Source: JBFWUM01 sp050247255 (GTDB lineage: Bacteria > Acidobacteriota > Vicinamibacteria > Vicinamibacterales > UBA2999). From it: a stretch of 47,556 nucleotides of DNA. Shown piece by piece: positions 36,201 to 44,954 of the stretch. Under the pieces are notes generated by a model, which saw nothing but the letters and a program-made list of their open reading frames with translations, had not been told where the DNA came from and did not search any database. How positions within the stretch are numbered: the first letter of the stretch is position 1; every line of letters begins with the position of its first letter. The DNA lies in the NCBI GenBank assembly GCA_050247255.1, contig JBFWUM010000033.1, positions 1 through 47,556 of the forward strand. Direction: 5' to 3'. Both the position numbers and the translations under genes were made by a program.

Positions 36201-37024
36201 CAGTTGGGTGCCTCGTCCCAGAACCGTTCGGACAGGTACTTGTCGCCACCGTCCGGGAATATCGCGACGATGACTGCATCTGACGTCTGGCGGGCGACGC
36301 GCAATGCCCCACCCAACGCGGCGCCGCTCGAGATGCCGACGAACAGCCCCTGGCGGGCCAGCTGCCGCGTCAACTCGAACGCTTCTTCGGTGGAGACGCC
36401 GATGTCGTCGTCCGCCAGCGACGCGTCGTAAATGCCGGGGATGATGGCCGTCTCCATGTGCTTGAGCCCTTCGAGCCCGTGGAGCGGCGAATCGGGCTGG
36501 ATGGACACGAGCTTCACCCGCGGGTCGAACTCGCGGAACCGGCGGCCGGCGCCGACGAACGTGCCGCTGGTGCCGAGGCCGGCCACGAAGTGGGTGATGC
36601 GGCCCCGCGTCTGCTCGATGATCTCCGGTGCCGTCCCCTCGTAGTGCGCGCGCCAGTTGTGCTCGTTGTTGTACTGGTCCGGGTAGAAGTAGAGGTCCGG
36701 CCGCTCGGCGTGCATCTCGCGGACCCTCAGGATGGCGCCGTCAGACCCCTGCATGGGGTCGGTATAGACGACGTCGGCGCCGTAGGCCTTGAGGATCTTC
36801 TTGCGCTCGGGGGTGACGTTCTCGGGCACGCACAGCCGCACCCTGAAGCCGCGGGCCGCGCCGATCATCGCGTAGGCAATGCCGGTGTTGCCCGAGGTCG
36901 CGTCGAGCAGGATCTTGTCCCTGGTCAGCTTCCCGGACTTCTCGCCCTCGAGGATCATCCGCGCCGCCGCCCGGTCCTTCACCGACCCGCCCGGGTTCCG
37001 CCACTCGGCTTTCGCGTAGATCTC
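36200..37024 (-). CDS. cysM: Cysteine synthase of the CysM type (5' end lost in gap)
   Basis: A PLP enzyme that makes cysteine; about 275 residues are present, starting EIYAKAEWRNPGGSVKDRAA, where the Lys of SVKDR binds PLP. The usual 40-50 preceding residues are in the assembly gap. Further motifs: LLDATSGNTGIAYAMIGAAR, THFVAGLGTSGTFVGAGRRF and FVGISSGAALGGALRVA. The clustering with mec, cysO and moeZ indicates the CysO-thiocarboxylate-dependent branch, where the acceptor substrate in mycobacteria is O-phosphoserine. The C-terminus DKYLSERFWDEAPN resembles the mobile lid of that group. Confidence 0.92.
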   Translation of the reverse strand, partial: EIYAKAEWRNPGGSVKDRAAARMILEGEKSGKLTRDKILLDATSGNTGIAYAMIGAARGFRVRLCVPENVTPERKKILKAYGADVVYTDPMQGSDGAILRVREMHAERPDLYFYPDQYNNEHNWRAHYEGTAPEIIEQTRGRITHFVAGLGTSGTFVGAGRRFREFDPRVKLVSIQPDSPLHGLEGLKHMETAIIPGIYDASLADDDIGVSTEEAFELTRQLARQGLFVGISSGAALGGALRVARQTSDAVIVAIFPDGGDKYLSERFWDEAPN

Positions 37025-37124
37025 NNNNNNNNNNNNNNNNNNNNNNNNNNNNNNNNNNNNNNNNNNNNNNNNNNNNNNNNNNNNNNNNNNNNNNNNNNNN
37101 NNNNNNNNNNNNNNNNNNNNNNNN
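37025..37124. other. Assembly gap of 100 Ns between the M16 peptidase and cysM
   Basis: No overlap exists between the two flanks, unlike the other 100-N gap. Both genes are cut: the peptidase lacks its C-terminus and cysM its first 40-50 codons, so the real gap is probably several hundred bases; 100 is a placeholder. Confidence 0.9.
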
Positions 37125-39816
37125 TCGCGACGGCCAGCGCCTGGTCGGCGGTGACGCGGTTCACGCTCTCGGCGTACTGCGAGTAGTAGTCGAGGCCGAG
37201 GTCGTAGATATAGATGTTGGCCAGGCTGGCGGCGGCGTCGGCGCTGGTTTCGAATGCGCCGGGCAGCGAGTAGGTCAGCGCGTCCTTCACCCGCTGCAGC
37301 TCCTCGGCCGGCATGGTGCCGTCCTGGATGCCGCGCACCTCGCGCAGCACCTCGGTGACGGCCGGCGCGGTGACGTCGGTGCGCACGGCGCTGAACACCT
37401 GGAACGGCCCGGCCGACTTGCGGAACACGAACTGCGACCCGGCGCCGTAGGTGTAGCCGTTCTTCTCGCGCAGGTTCATGTTGATGCGGCTCGAGAACGA
37501 CCCGCCGAGCGCCATGTTCATCACCTGCAGCGGCCGGAAGTCCTCCGACGACCGGGCGGCGCCGATGGTGACCATACGGAGCTGGGTCTGCGGCGCGCCG
37601 GGGCGATCGACGATCACGATCTTCGATTCACCCGCGTTTGGCGTGGTCAGTGCCGGACGCGCGGGGGTGCCGCGCTGCCAGCCGCCGAACGCCTTCTCGG
37701 CCAGGCCGCGGAGCTCGGCCATCGAGATGTCGCCGGCCACGACGAGCGCGGCGTTGTTCGGCACGAAGTTCTGACGCCAGAACGCCTGCATCTGGTCGCG
37801 GGTCATCGCCTTGACCGACGCCTCGGTGCCGAGCTCGGTGAACCCGTAGGGATGCCCCTCGCCGTAGACGACGTTGGCGACGATCTTCGCCGCCAGCGCG
37901 TTGGCGTTCTCGCGCTGCTGCACCAGCTGCCCGAGCCGCGCGGTGCGCTGGCGCTCGATTTCGTCGGCCGGGAACGACGGCCGGAGCGCGACGTCGGCGA
38001 GCAGATCGAGCGCCGACGCAAAGTTCTTCTTCAGCGCACGCGTCGACACCGTGGACGCGTCCATCGTGCTGTTGGTGCCGAGCGTCGCGCCGAGCTGCGC
38101 GACTTGGTCGGCAATCTCGAGCGCGTTGCGCGTCGCCGTGCCTTCGTCCAGCATCGCCACGGTGAAGTTGGCCAGCCCCGGCGCGTTCGGCGGGTTGCTG
38201 TCGCTGCCGGTCCGCACCACGAGGTTCGCGGCGACGATCGGCAGGTTGGTCCGCTGCAGCAGGATCAGCTGCAACCCGTTCGGCAGCGTCACCGTGTCTG
38301 GCGTCGGCACCTGGAGGAACGTGCGCACGGCGGCGCCGCGCGGCTGGGTCTCGCGCCACGGCTCGTCGTCGTTGACCGAAGCTCCCTGGGCAGCAGCCTG
38401 GCTCGCCGAAGCTGCCACAGGCTGCGCGCCAGCGGTGGCGGCCGGAGGTGCAGCAAGCTGAGGCTCGCCCTTGATGGCGTGAACGACGACGCGCGCGTTC
38501 GGCGCGAGCTGTGACCTGGCGAACGCCAGCACCGACTGCGGCGTCACCGCGCGGTAGCGCAGGATGTCCTTCTCGAGGTAGCCGGGATCCTTGACGTAGT
38601 GGTTGTAGGAGTTCAGCCGGTCGGCGACGCCGCCGAACCCGCCGAGCCCTTCGAGCTGCGTGATGATGTTCGTCTCGATGATGTTGCGGGCGCGCTCGAC
38701 TTCGCTGGCGTCGGGCGGCGTCGTCCGGAACGCCTCGAGCTCGGCGTTGATCGCCGCCTCGAGCTCCTCGAGCGTGTGCCCGGGCCGGGCGGTGGCGGTG
38801 ATCTGGAACTGCGAGCCGAGGATCAGCGACTGCTGCACCGCGTTGACGTCCTGCGCAATCTGCTTCTCGTAGACCAGCTTCTTGTACAGCCGGCTGGAGC
38901 GGCCGGTGCCGAGGATGATCGACGCGATGTCCGCATCCGCATCGCCCGGCTGGAAGATCGGCGAGGTGAGCCACGCCATGTAGACGCGCGGCAGCTCGAT
39001 GCGATCCTCGACCACCTTCCGCCGTCCGCTCGTAATCGGCGGCGTCGTCGCCGAGATCGGCGGCACCGCGGAGCCGCGCTTCAGCGTCCCGAAATACTTC
39101 TGCACCAGCGCCCGCGCCTGCGCCGGCTCGAAGTCGCCGACGATGGCCAGGCTGGCGTTGTTCGGAGCGTAGTAGCGGCGGAAGAAGTCGTGCACGTCGG
39201 CGAGCCTGGCATTCTGGATGTCCTGGTGCGATCCGATGACGTTGCCGTAGTACGGGTGCCCCGCCGGATACAGCAGCTGCACCACTGACTCCTCGGCAAT
39301 GCCGTAGGGCTGGTTTTCCACCGCCTGCCGGCGCTCGTTGCGCACGACATCCTGCTGGTTGGTCAGCGCCTCCTGCGTCACGGTCTCGAGCAGGTAGCCC
39401 ATGCGATCCGACTCGAGCCACAGCGCCAGCTCGAGCTGGTTCGACGGCACGGTCTGGAAGTAGTTGGTGCGGTCGTAGTCGGTGGTGCCGTTGATGCTGG
39501 TGGCGCCGGCGGCCTCGAGCAGCGGGAAGTGGGAGTCGGGCGGCGTGTGCTTCGACCCCTGGAACATCAGGTGCTCGAACAGGTGGGCGAAGCCGGTAAG
39601 CCCGGGCCCTTCGTTGGCCGGCCCCACGTGGTACCAGAGGTTCACGGCCACCATCGGCAGCCGGCGGTCCTGGCTGAAGATCACTTGCAGCCCGTTGGGC
39701 AGCGTGAACGTCTCGAACTGCAGACGCGGGATGTCAGCCGCCGACGGCGACTGCGCCCCCGTGGGCGCCAGCGCGGCAACAGCCAGGGCGACGATCAGCA
39801 GGACTCTCTTCATCAT
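37125..39816 (-). CDS. M16 (pitrilysin/insulinase) family zinc peptidase, two-repeat exported form (3' end in gap)
   Basis: About 897 residues are visible from MMKRVLLIVALAVAALAPTG, a signal peptide. I choose the ATG at 39816, 9 nt after AAGGA, rather than the upstream TTG. The first M16 repeat has the inverted zinc motif FAHLFEHLMFQGSKHTPPDS and the distal Glu region VVRNERRQAVENQP; the second repeat (after TVTLPNGLQLILLQ) lacks His-x-x-Glu-His (NFTVAMLDEGT) and is presumably non-catalytic, the normal active-inactive arrangement. It ends at VTADQALAVA before the gap, missing the last strand-helix elements. It is likely periplasmic and processes peptides or outer-membrane protein fragments. 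Confidence 0.92.
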
Positions 39817-39821
39817 CACGG

Positions 39822-40451
39822 TCAATCCTTCATCGGCGTGTTTTCAAGACTTCGCCACAGGTACCAGCACGCGACGGAACGATACGGGCGCCACGCTTCA
39901 CCAATCTGCAGCAGCCGTTCCGGCTTCGGCGTCTTGCGCAGCCGGTACTGCTGCTGGATCGCCTTGACGATGCCCAGGTCGCCCACCGGCAGCACGTCGG
40001 GCCGGTGCAGGCGGAACATCAGGAACATCTCGGCGGTCCAGGTGCCGATCCCCTTCACCTGCGTCAGCGAGGCGATGACCTCCTCGTCGGGCATCGCTTC
40101 GATGGCATCGAGCGGCAGCGCGCCGCTCTCGATCCGCTGGCACAAGTCCCTCAAATAGCCCAGTTTCTGGCCGCTCAGCCCGACGCCGCGGAGCGTCGCG
40201 TCCGGGGTGGCGGCCACCTGCGCCGGCACCGGGAAGCCGCCGGGAAAGAGAGACGTGAATCGGGCCGCAATGGTTGCAGCCGCCTTGGTGGACAGCTGCT
40301 GGGAAATGATGGCGTGGACCAGCGCCTGGAACGGCTCGGTGTGCTGGTGCGAGGCCATCCGGCACGGCCCGTACTTCCGGACGAGCGTCCGGAGCACCGG
40401 GTCGCGCCGCGACAGCAGGCGGGTGGCCCGGGCGTAGTCGGTCGCGGACAT
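39822..40451 (-). CDS. AlkA-like DNA-3-methyladenine glycosylase II
   Basis: A 209-residue base-excision repair enzyme with the HhH-GPD fold: FQALVHAIISQQLSTKAAAT, then the helix-hairpin-helix LTQVKGIGTWTAEMFLMF and RPDVLPVGDLGIVKAI, whose Asp is the catalytic residue. It is the short form without the N-terminal domain of E. coli AlkA. It removes alkylated purines from DNA. The stop lies 5 nt before the M16 start, and the gene follows the SIMPL protein by 12 nt, so these may share a transcript without an obvious functional link. Confidence 0.92.
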   Translation of the reverse strand: MSATDYARATRLLSRRDPVLRTLVRKYGPCRMASHQHTEPFQALVHAIISQQLSTKAAATIAARFTSLFPGGFPVPAQVAATPDATLRGVGLSGQKLGYLRDLCQRIESGALPLDAIEAMPDEEVIASLTQVKGIGTWTAEMFLMFRLHRPDVLPVGDLGIVKAIQQQYRLRKTPKPERLLQIGEAWRPYRSVACWYLWRSLENTPMKD

Positions 40452-40463
40452 GAAGCGGCGAGC

Positions 40464-41162
40464 TTACTTGAGCGACGCGGTCAGCGTCACCTGCGCCCGG
40501 ATCTCCATCTCGCCCGCTGAAATCACCGGGGCCGCCTGCGCCGCCTCGGCCCGCATGGCGAACGCGCGATCGGGCATCGGCGGCGCCGAGACGCCCTGCT
40601 CGCGGATCTCGAGGACGCGGTCGATCGCCTGGCCGGCGGCGGCAGCCAGCGCGTCGGCCCGCCCGCGCGCGTCGGCCACGGCCAGGCGCAGCGCCTCGCG
40701 CTCCACCCTGGCGCGGTCCTTCAGGTCGAAGCGCAGGCCGCCGACCGAGGTCGCGCCCGAGCCGACCGCGATGCCGAGGAACTCCCCCACCCGGTCGATG
40801 TCGTCGACGCGAACCTCGATGGTGTTGCGCGCGACAAAGCCGCGCGACACGCGCCGGCCATCGACGAAGTCGAACTCCTGCTGCAGGTCGTAGCCGCCGG
40901 TGCGGATGGCATCGGCCGGCAGGCCGGCGCCGCGCAGGTTGTCGGTCACGGGACGCATGACTTCGGCATTGCGGCGCTGCGCATCGCGCGGGTTCCCGGC
41001 GCGCGACTCGGCGGTAATCGAGATCCACGCCCGATCCGGCACGGCGTTGACGACCCCTTCGCCGGCGGTGATGACCACCGATTCGGCGCGGGCGGACGGC
41101 TGCTGCGCGGCAGCGGCGGCGGGAAGGAGCACGACGAGGGCGAGCGGTAGCAGGTGGCGCAT
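40464..41162 (-). CDS. SIMPL/DUF541 family periplasmic protein
   Basis: A 232-residue exported protein with signal peptide MRHLLPLALVVLLPAAAAAQ. The mature part has the SIMPL pattern: ITAGEGVVNAVPDRAWISIT, RNAEVMRPVTDNLRGAGLPA, IRTGGYDLQQEFDF, GFVARNTIEVRVDDIDRVGE and LRLAVADARGRADALAAAAG. Family members form large ring-shaped oligomers in the periplasm, with roles in oxidative stress reported for some. Here nothing in the context refines that. An ATG at 41162 follows GGAG, a normal ribosome site. Confidence 0.88.
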   Translation of the reverse strand: MRHLLPLALVVLLPAAAAAQQPSARAESVVITAGEGVVNAVPDRAWISITAESRAGNPRDAQRRNAEVMRPVTDNLRGAGLPADAIRTGGYDLQQEFDFVDGRRVSRGFVARNTIEVRVDDIDRVGEFLGIAVGSGATSVGGLRFDLKDRARVEREALRLAVADARGRADALAAAAGQAIDRVLEIREQGVSAPPMPDRAFAMRAEAAQAAPVISAGEMEIRAQVTLTASLK

Positions 41163-41202
41163 GACAGTCTCCAGGGCGCGGCAAGTACTTAGACGCCCGA
41201 CC

Positions 41203-41212
41203 TACAATTATC
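41203..41212. promoter_or_regulatory. Overlapping divergent -10 boxes (SIMPL gene and small plus-strand gene)
   Basis: TACAATTATC gives TACAAT on the plus strand (41203-41208), 7 nt before the GTG at 41216 with no ribosome site, and GATAAT on the minus strand (41212-41207) toward the SIMPL gene, which would have a leader of about 38 nt. Confidence 0.45.
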
Positions 41213-41215
41213 GAC

Positions 41216-41644
41216 GTGGAAGTCTCCCAGGTCCGTAAAAGGCTGAGAACGGCGATCGATCGGGCCCGCGAGCGAGCCCAGCAGCGGCGGGCGGCTACGG
41301 CCGAGGCAGAGCGCGACTACGCGGCGTTCCTCGAGAATATCGCCACCCCTGTGACCCGACAGGTCCAGAACGCGCTGAAGGTGGAAGGGTTCGCCTTCAC
41401 GGTCTTCACCCCGGGCGGCGGCCTGCGGCTGGCGTCCGACCGCGGCCGCGACGATTACGTCGAGTTCGCCCTCGACACGGAGGCCACCCCGCCCCAGGTC
41501 CTCGGCCGCGTCGTCCGCACCCGCGGCTCGCAGACGCTCGAGAGCGAGCGACCGATTCAGGAGGGGGCCACGCCGGCCACCCTCACCGAAGAGGATGTGC
41601 TCGACTTCCTGCTCGATGTGCTGGCGCCGTGGTTGGAGAAGTAG
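41216..41644 (+). CDS. Small cytoplasmic protein of unknown function
   Basis: A 142-residue protein from a GTG start. The first 45 residues form a strongly basic helix (SQVRKRLRTAIDRARERAQQ, RRAATAEAERDYAAF) likely to be a coiled coil or nucleic-acid contact. A mixed region follows (VQNALKVEGFAFTVFTPGGG, DYVEFALDTEATPPQVLGRV) and the end LTEEDVLDFLLDVLAPWLEK is an acidic amphipathic helix. I do not recognise a named family. It appears to be transcribed alone from a leaderless promoter and ends at an inverted-repeat element. Confidence 0.7.
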   Translation: MEVSQVRKRLRTAIDRARERAQQRRAATAEAERDYAAFLENIATPVTRQVQNALKVEGFAFTVFTPGGGLRLASDRGRDDYVEFALDTEATPPQVLGRVVRTRGSQTLESERPIQEGATPATLTEEDVLDFLLDVLAPWLEK

Positions 41645-41684
41645 CTACCGGAGGCCGCGGAGCGGAGGCCACGGAGACGTTTCA

Positions 41685-41756
41685 CCACAAAGGACACGAA
41701 GAACACAAAGGAGGTTCAATAGGTTTGTACCTTTGTGACCTTTGTGTCCTTTGTGG
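41685..41756. repeat. Long inverted repeat with CACAAAGG/CCTTTGTG arms between convergent genes
   Basis: Two 27-nt arms (41685-41711 and 41730-41756) pair at 24 of 27 positions around an 18-nt loop. They begin CCACAAAGGACACGAAG and end GTGTCCTTTGTGG. The right arm abuts the stop of ubiE, whose last residues HEGTKMD look like an extension of the same element family. It could be a bidirectional terminator. Confidence 0.85.
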
Positions 41757-42485
41757 CTAATCCATCTTCGTGCCTTCGTGGCGGCGCGCGGTGTGGATCG
41801 CCATCAAGCCGCCGAGCAGTGGCACGACCTGCACCTCGTCAAAGCCGCACTCCTCAAGTAGCTTCGCCACTCCGCGGGCTCCGGGGTACCTCCGGATCGA
41901 CTCGGGGATGTAGCGATACGTGTCCGGGTCGCCGTGCAGGATCCATCCCAGCACCGATCCCACCACCGTCAGGTACGCGAGATACGCGGCGCGGAGCAGC
42001 CGCGGCTCGGGCCGGTTGAAGTCCAGCGACAGCATCCGCCCCCCGGGCGCGAGCACGCGGTGGATCTCGGCGATGGCGGCCGGCAGGTCCGGCACGTTGC
42101 GCAGGCCGTAGCCGGTGGTGATGAGGGTGAAGGACGCCGACGCGAACGGAAGATGCGTCATGTCGGCCTGGACCAGGTGGTCGGTGGTCGGTGGTCGATG
42201 GTCGGGGTTCGGGGTTCTGGTTCGCTCCTTCGCCAACTGCAGCATTTCCATGGTCACGTCTACGCCGATATGGACGGTGAGGTCGCCGGTGCCGCAGGCG
42301 AGGTCGAGGGCGCGGTCGTTCGGGCCGATGTCGGCTAACTGGAGGAGGCGGCGCTTCCAGCGGGCGTCCTGACCGTAGGACAGCAGACGGGTGATCAGGT
42401 CGTAGCGAGGCGCGATGGTGGCGAACAGCTGCCGGACGTAGCGGCGCTTTCCTTCCGGCGTCGCGATCGCCTCGCGCAGCCCCAC
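41757..42485 (-). CDS. menG: Demethylmenaquinone methyltransferase UbiE/MenG
   Basis: A 242-residue SAM methyltransferase performing the last step of menaquinone synthesis. Motifs: YVRQLFATIAPRYDLITRLL, motif I LDLACGTGDLTVHI, LITTGYGLRNVPDLPAAIAE, LAPGGRMLSLDFNRPE and RYIPESIRRYPG. Residues around RTPNPDHRPPTTDHLVQ, between the first and second SAM-binding strands, are foreign to the family and come from a GGTCG repeat (42178-42224). The C-terminus RRHEGTKMD is likewise repeat-like. GTG start at 42485, 1 nt after the UspA stop. As the organism has the futalosine pathway, menaquinone rather than ubiquinone is the expected substrate. Confidence 0.92.
   Translation of the reverse strand: MGLREAIATPEGKRRYVRQLFATIAPRYDLITRLLSYGQDARWKRRLLQLADIGPNDRALDLACGTGDLTVHIGVDVTMEMLQLAKERTRTPNPDHRPPTTDHLVQADMTHLPFASASFTLITTGYGLRNVPDLPAAIAEIHRVLAPGGRMLSLDFNRPEPRLLRAAYLAYLTVVGSVLGWILHGDPDTYRYIPESIRRYPGARGVAKLLEECGFDEVQVVPLLGGLMAIHTARRHEGTKMD
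42178..42224. repeat. GGTCG repeat inserted in frame in menG
   Basis: Three overlapping GGTGGTCG-like units followed by GGGGTTC units. It shares the exact 15-mer GGTGGTCGATGGTCG with the intergenic element at 34250-34264. In the gene it encodes TPNPDHRPPTTDH without disturbing the frame. Confidence 0.8.
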
Positions 42486-42486
42486 G

Positions 42487-42909
42487 TTACGGCGCGCGCA
42501 GCAGCAGGACGGGAATACGGACCGCGTGGCGGACGCGGCTGGCGGTCGACCCGTGGATGACGTCGTTGATGAAGCGGTGGCCGTGCGTCGACATGGCGAT
42601 GAGGTCGGCGCCGCGTTCCTCGGCCAGCCGGATCAACTCCGTTGCCGGATCGCCCATCGCCAGCTCGGTCGCCACCGGAATCGACTGCGCGGAGAAACCG
42701 TCGGCCACCCTGGCGAGGTAGGCACGGTCGGCGGTGATCTCCTCCGACTCGCGCAGCTCGAGGTCCCTGAAGTGACGCGCAGCGAAGCCATCGGCCACGT
42801 GCACCAGCAGCAGCTCGGCGCCGGTCATCTTCGCCAGCGGCACGATGTGCGTCAGGATGGCGGCGTCAGCCGGGGAGTTCTCGACGGCAACGAGAATGCG
42901 CTTGTACAC
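42487..42909 (-). CDS. UspA-type universal stress protein
   Basis: A 140-residue single-domain Usp starting at GTG 42909 (MYKRILVAVENSPADAAI); longer frames upstream are the shadow of mntH. Family features: the N-terminal strand with an acidic residue, AELLLVHVADGF, TELAMGDPATELIRLAEERG and DLIAMSTHGHRFINDVIHGS, ending RIPVLLLRAP. The second glycine of the ATP-binding G-x2-G-x9-G(S/T) motif is missing, so nucleotide binding is uncertain. It lies 4 nt after mntH and 1 nt before menG, an operon of three genes. Confidence 0.88.
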   Translation of the reverse strand: MYKRILVAVENSPADAAILTHIVPLAKMTGAELLLVHVADGFAARHFRDLELRESEEITADRAYLARVADGFSAQSIPVATELAMGDPATELIRLAEERGADLIAMSTHGHRFINDVIHGSTASRVRHAVRIPVLLLRAP

Positions 42910-42913
42910 AGCC

Positions 42914-44248
42914 TCAACCTGCGAACGTCTGGAACAGCAGCCAGGCGTTGAGCCCGCCAATGATAATGGCGACCAGCCACGCCAGCGAGCGCATCCAGAC
43001 GGGGGCGACAAACGGTCCCATCCGGTGGCGATCGCCGGTGAACATCACCAGCGGAAACACGGCGAACGACAGCTGCAGGCTCAGAATCACCTGGCTGAGG
43101 ACGAGCAGGTCGCCGGTGCTGTCCTCGCCGTAAACGACGATCGTGATCACCGCCGGCACGATCGCCACCAGCCGGGTGATCAATCGCCGCAGCCACGGCC
43201 GCAGGCGGATGTTGACGAACCCTTCCATCACAATCTGCCCGGCCAGCGTGCCGGTCAGCGTCGCATTCTGGCCCGAACAGAGCAGTGCAATCGCAAAGAC
43301 GAGGCCGGCGACCGTCGTGCCCAGCGCCGGCGACAGCAGGTGATACGCATCGCCGATGTCGGCCACCGACTCGTTGGGTGTGCCGTGGAAGACAGCGGCC
43401 GCGGTGATCAGGATGGCGGCGTTGATGAAGAGCGCCGACATCAGGGCCACCGACGAGTCGATGGTCGCGAAGCGGATGGCGTCGCGCTTGCTCGCGAGCG
43501 TATCGACGTAGCGCCGCGTCTGCACGATCGACGAGTGCAGGTACAGGTTGTGCGGCATGACCGTCGCGCCGAGAATGCCGAGCGCGATGTAGAGCATCTC
43601 TGGATTGGTCACCACCTCGGTGTGCGGGATGAACCCGGCAGCGACTTCGGCGACGGCCGGTCGCGCCAGCAGCAGCTCGACGGCGAAACAGCCGGCAATC
43701 ACCACGATCAGCGAGATGACCAGCGCCTCGACGTAGCGAAAACCGCGATTCTGCAGGAAGAGAATGATCATGACGTCGAGCGCCGTCAGACACACGCCCC
43801 AGATCAGCGGCAGCCCGAACAGCAGGTTCAACGCAATCGCGGCGCCGATCACCTCGGCCAGATCGCACGCGGCGATGGCAATCTCGCACAGCACCCACAA
43901 CACCCACGTCGTCGGCTTCGAGTAGCTGTCGCGGCACGCCTGCGCGAGGTCGCGACCGGTGCCGATGCCGAGGCGCACGGCCAGCGCCTGCAGCAGGATC
44001 GCCATCAGGTTCGAGATCAGGATCACGCTGAGCAGCGTGTAGCCGTAGCGCGCGCCGCCGGCCAGGTCGGTCGCCCAGTTGCCGGGGTCCATGTAGCCGA
44101 CGGCGACGAGGTAACCGGGACCGGCAAACGCCATCAGCTTCCGCCAGAAGCCGGCATCGTGCGGCACGGCGATCGAGCCGTGCACTTCGGGCAGGCTGAC
44201 CGAGGTCGATTGACGGGCCCACCCGCGCGGCTTCTGCTCGGTGCTCAC
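42914..44248 (-). CDS. mntH: Nramp-family divalent metal transporter (MntH)
   Basis: A proton-coupled Mn/Fe importer of about 444 residues with eleven or so helices. The metal-binding motifs are VAVGYMDPGNWATDLAGG (Asp-Pro-Gly-Asn) in helix 1 and LGATVMPHNLYLHSSIVQTR (Met-Pro-His) in helix 6; LLCSGQNATLTGTLAGQIVM follows. I place the start at GTG 44248 (MSTEQKPRGW). An ATG at 44281 is possible but would overlap the start of the divergent regulator and the promoter. The adjacent mntR gene and metal specificity of Nramp proteins point to manganese. Confidence 0.93.
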   Translation of the reverse strand: MSTEQKPRGWARQSTSVSLPEVHGSIAVPHDAGFWRKLMAFAGPGYLVAVGYMDPGNWATDLAGGARYGYTLLSVILISNLMAILLQALAVRLGIGTGRDLAQACRDSYSKPTTWVLWVLCEIAIAACDLAEVIGAAIALNLLFGLPLIWGVCLTALDVMIILFLQNRGFRYVEALVISLIVVIAGCFAVELLLARPAVAEVAAGFIPHTEVVTNPEMLYIALGILGATVMPHNLYLHSSIVQTRRYVDTLASKRDAIRFATIDSSVALMSALFINAAILITAAAVFHGTPNESVADIGDAYHLLSPALGTTVAGLVFAIALLCSGQNATLTGTLAGQIVMEGFVNIRLRPWLRRLITRLVAIVPAVITIVVYGEDSTGDLLVLSQVILSLQLSFAVFPLVMFTGDRHRMGPFVAPVWMRSLAWLVAIIIGGLNAWLLFQTFAG

Positions 44249-44257
44249 GGTCTCAGG

Positions 44258-44263
44258 TACACT
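44258..44263 (+). promoter_or_regulatory. -10 box of mntR in the short mntH-mntR intergenic region
   Basis: TACACT lies 8 nt before the ATG at 44272 without a ribosome site, predicting a leaderless mRNA. The whole divergent region (44249-44271) has only 23 bp, so MntR bound here would affect both genes. Confidence 0.45.
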
Positions 44264-44271
44264 TTTGCGCG

Positions 44272-44946
44272 ATGCTGGCATCCAGCACCGTCGAAAATTA
44301 TCTGAAGGCGATCTACCTCGGCGTGTCCGGGGCGCACGAGCCGCGGCACCTGCTCGCCATGGGACAGCTCGCCGCCACGCTCGGCGTCACGCCCGGCACG
44401 GCGACGACGATGGTCAAGGCGCTGGCCGAGTCGGGACTGGTCGCCTACGAGCCGTACGCCGGCGTGTCGTTGACCAGCGCCGGCGAGAAGCTCGCCGCGC
44501 TCGTCGTCCGCAGGCATCGGCTGATCGAGCTGTTCCTCGTGCAGTTCCTCGGCTTCGGCTGGGATGAGGTCCACGATGAAGCCGAGCATCTCGAGCACGC
44601 GGTGTCCGACCGGCTGATCGAGCGCATCGACGACATGCTCGGCCACCCGGCCACCGACCCGCACGGCGACCCGATCCCGAGCGCCGAAGGGGCGCTGACG
44701 CAGGAGCCGGTGCAGAGCCTGATGACCTGCCCGATCAACACCCCGGTCACCGTGACCCGCGTCATCGACCAGGGCAAGGAGTTCCTGCGCTTCGTCGAAA
44801 GCCAGGGGCTGAAGCCGGGGAGCACGGTCACCATCGAGCAGCGGGACGCCGCGTCCGACAGCGTCGCGCTGCGGCGCGACGGCGACGAGGCGCTGACGAT
44901 CGGCGCGCGCGCCGCGTCGAAGCTGCTGGTGGTCGTCGGCCGCTGA
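44272..44946 (+). CDS. mntR: DtxR/MntR-family metal-dependent regulator
   Basis: A 224-residue metalloregulator: winged-helix with TVENYLKAIYLGVSGAHEPR and LAATLGVTPGTATTMVKALA, wing AESGLVAYEPYAGVSLTSAG, then the metal-binding and dimerisation domain (FGWDEVHDEAEHLEHAVSDR, acidic and His ligands typical of MntR/IdeR), and a C-terminal SH3/FeoA-like domain (TVTRVIDQGKEFLRF, LKPGSTVTIEQRD), which favours the longer DtxR/IdeR-like type. Divergence from mntH suggests it represses the transporter when Mn or Fe is sufficient. It ends 8 nt from the convergent di-heme gene. Confidence 0.92.
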   Translation: MLASSTVENYLKAIYLGVSGAHEPRHLLAMGQLAATLGVTPGTATTMVKALAESGLVAYEPYAGVSLTSAGEKLAALVVRRHRLIELFLVQFLGFGWDEVHDEAEHLEHAVSDRLIERIDDMLGHPATDPHGDPIPSAEGALTQEPVQSLMTCPINTPVTVTRVIDQGKEFLRFVESQGLKPGSTVTIEQRDAASDSVALRRDGDEALTIGARAASKLLVVVGR

Positions 44947-44954
44947 CATCCGGT

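Noticed and set aside
36979..39825. M16 peptidase running directly through the 100-N gap into the cysM region
   Set aside because: The residues after the gap are in a shifted frame of cysM. The continuity is produced by Ns being read as open codons.
44249..44281. mntH start at the ATG at 44281
   Set aside because: It would overlap the divergent mntR coding start and its -10 box; the GTG at 44248 leaves the protein complete. The choice is not certain.
42845..44305. A 486-codon plus-strand frame opposite mntH
   Set aside because: Antisense shadow rich in His, Arg, Asp and Gln. The Nramp motifs are on the minus strand.
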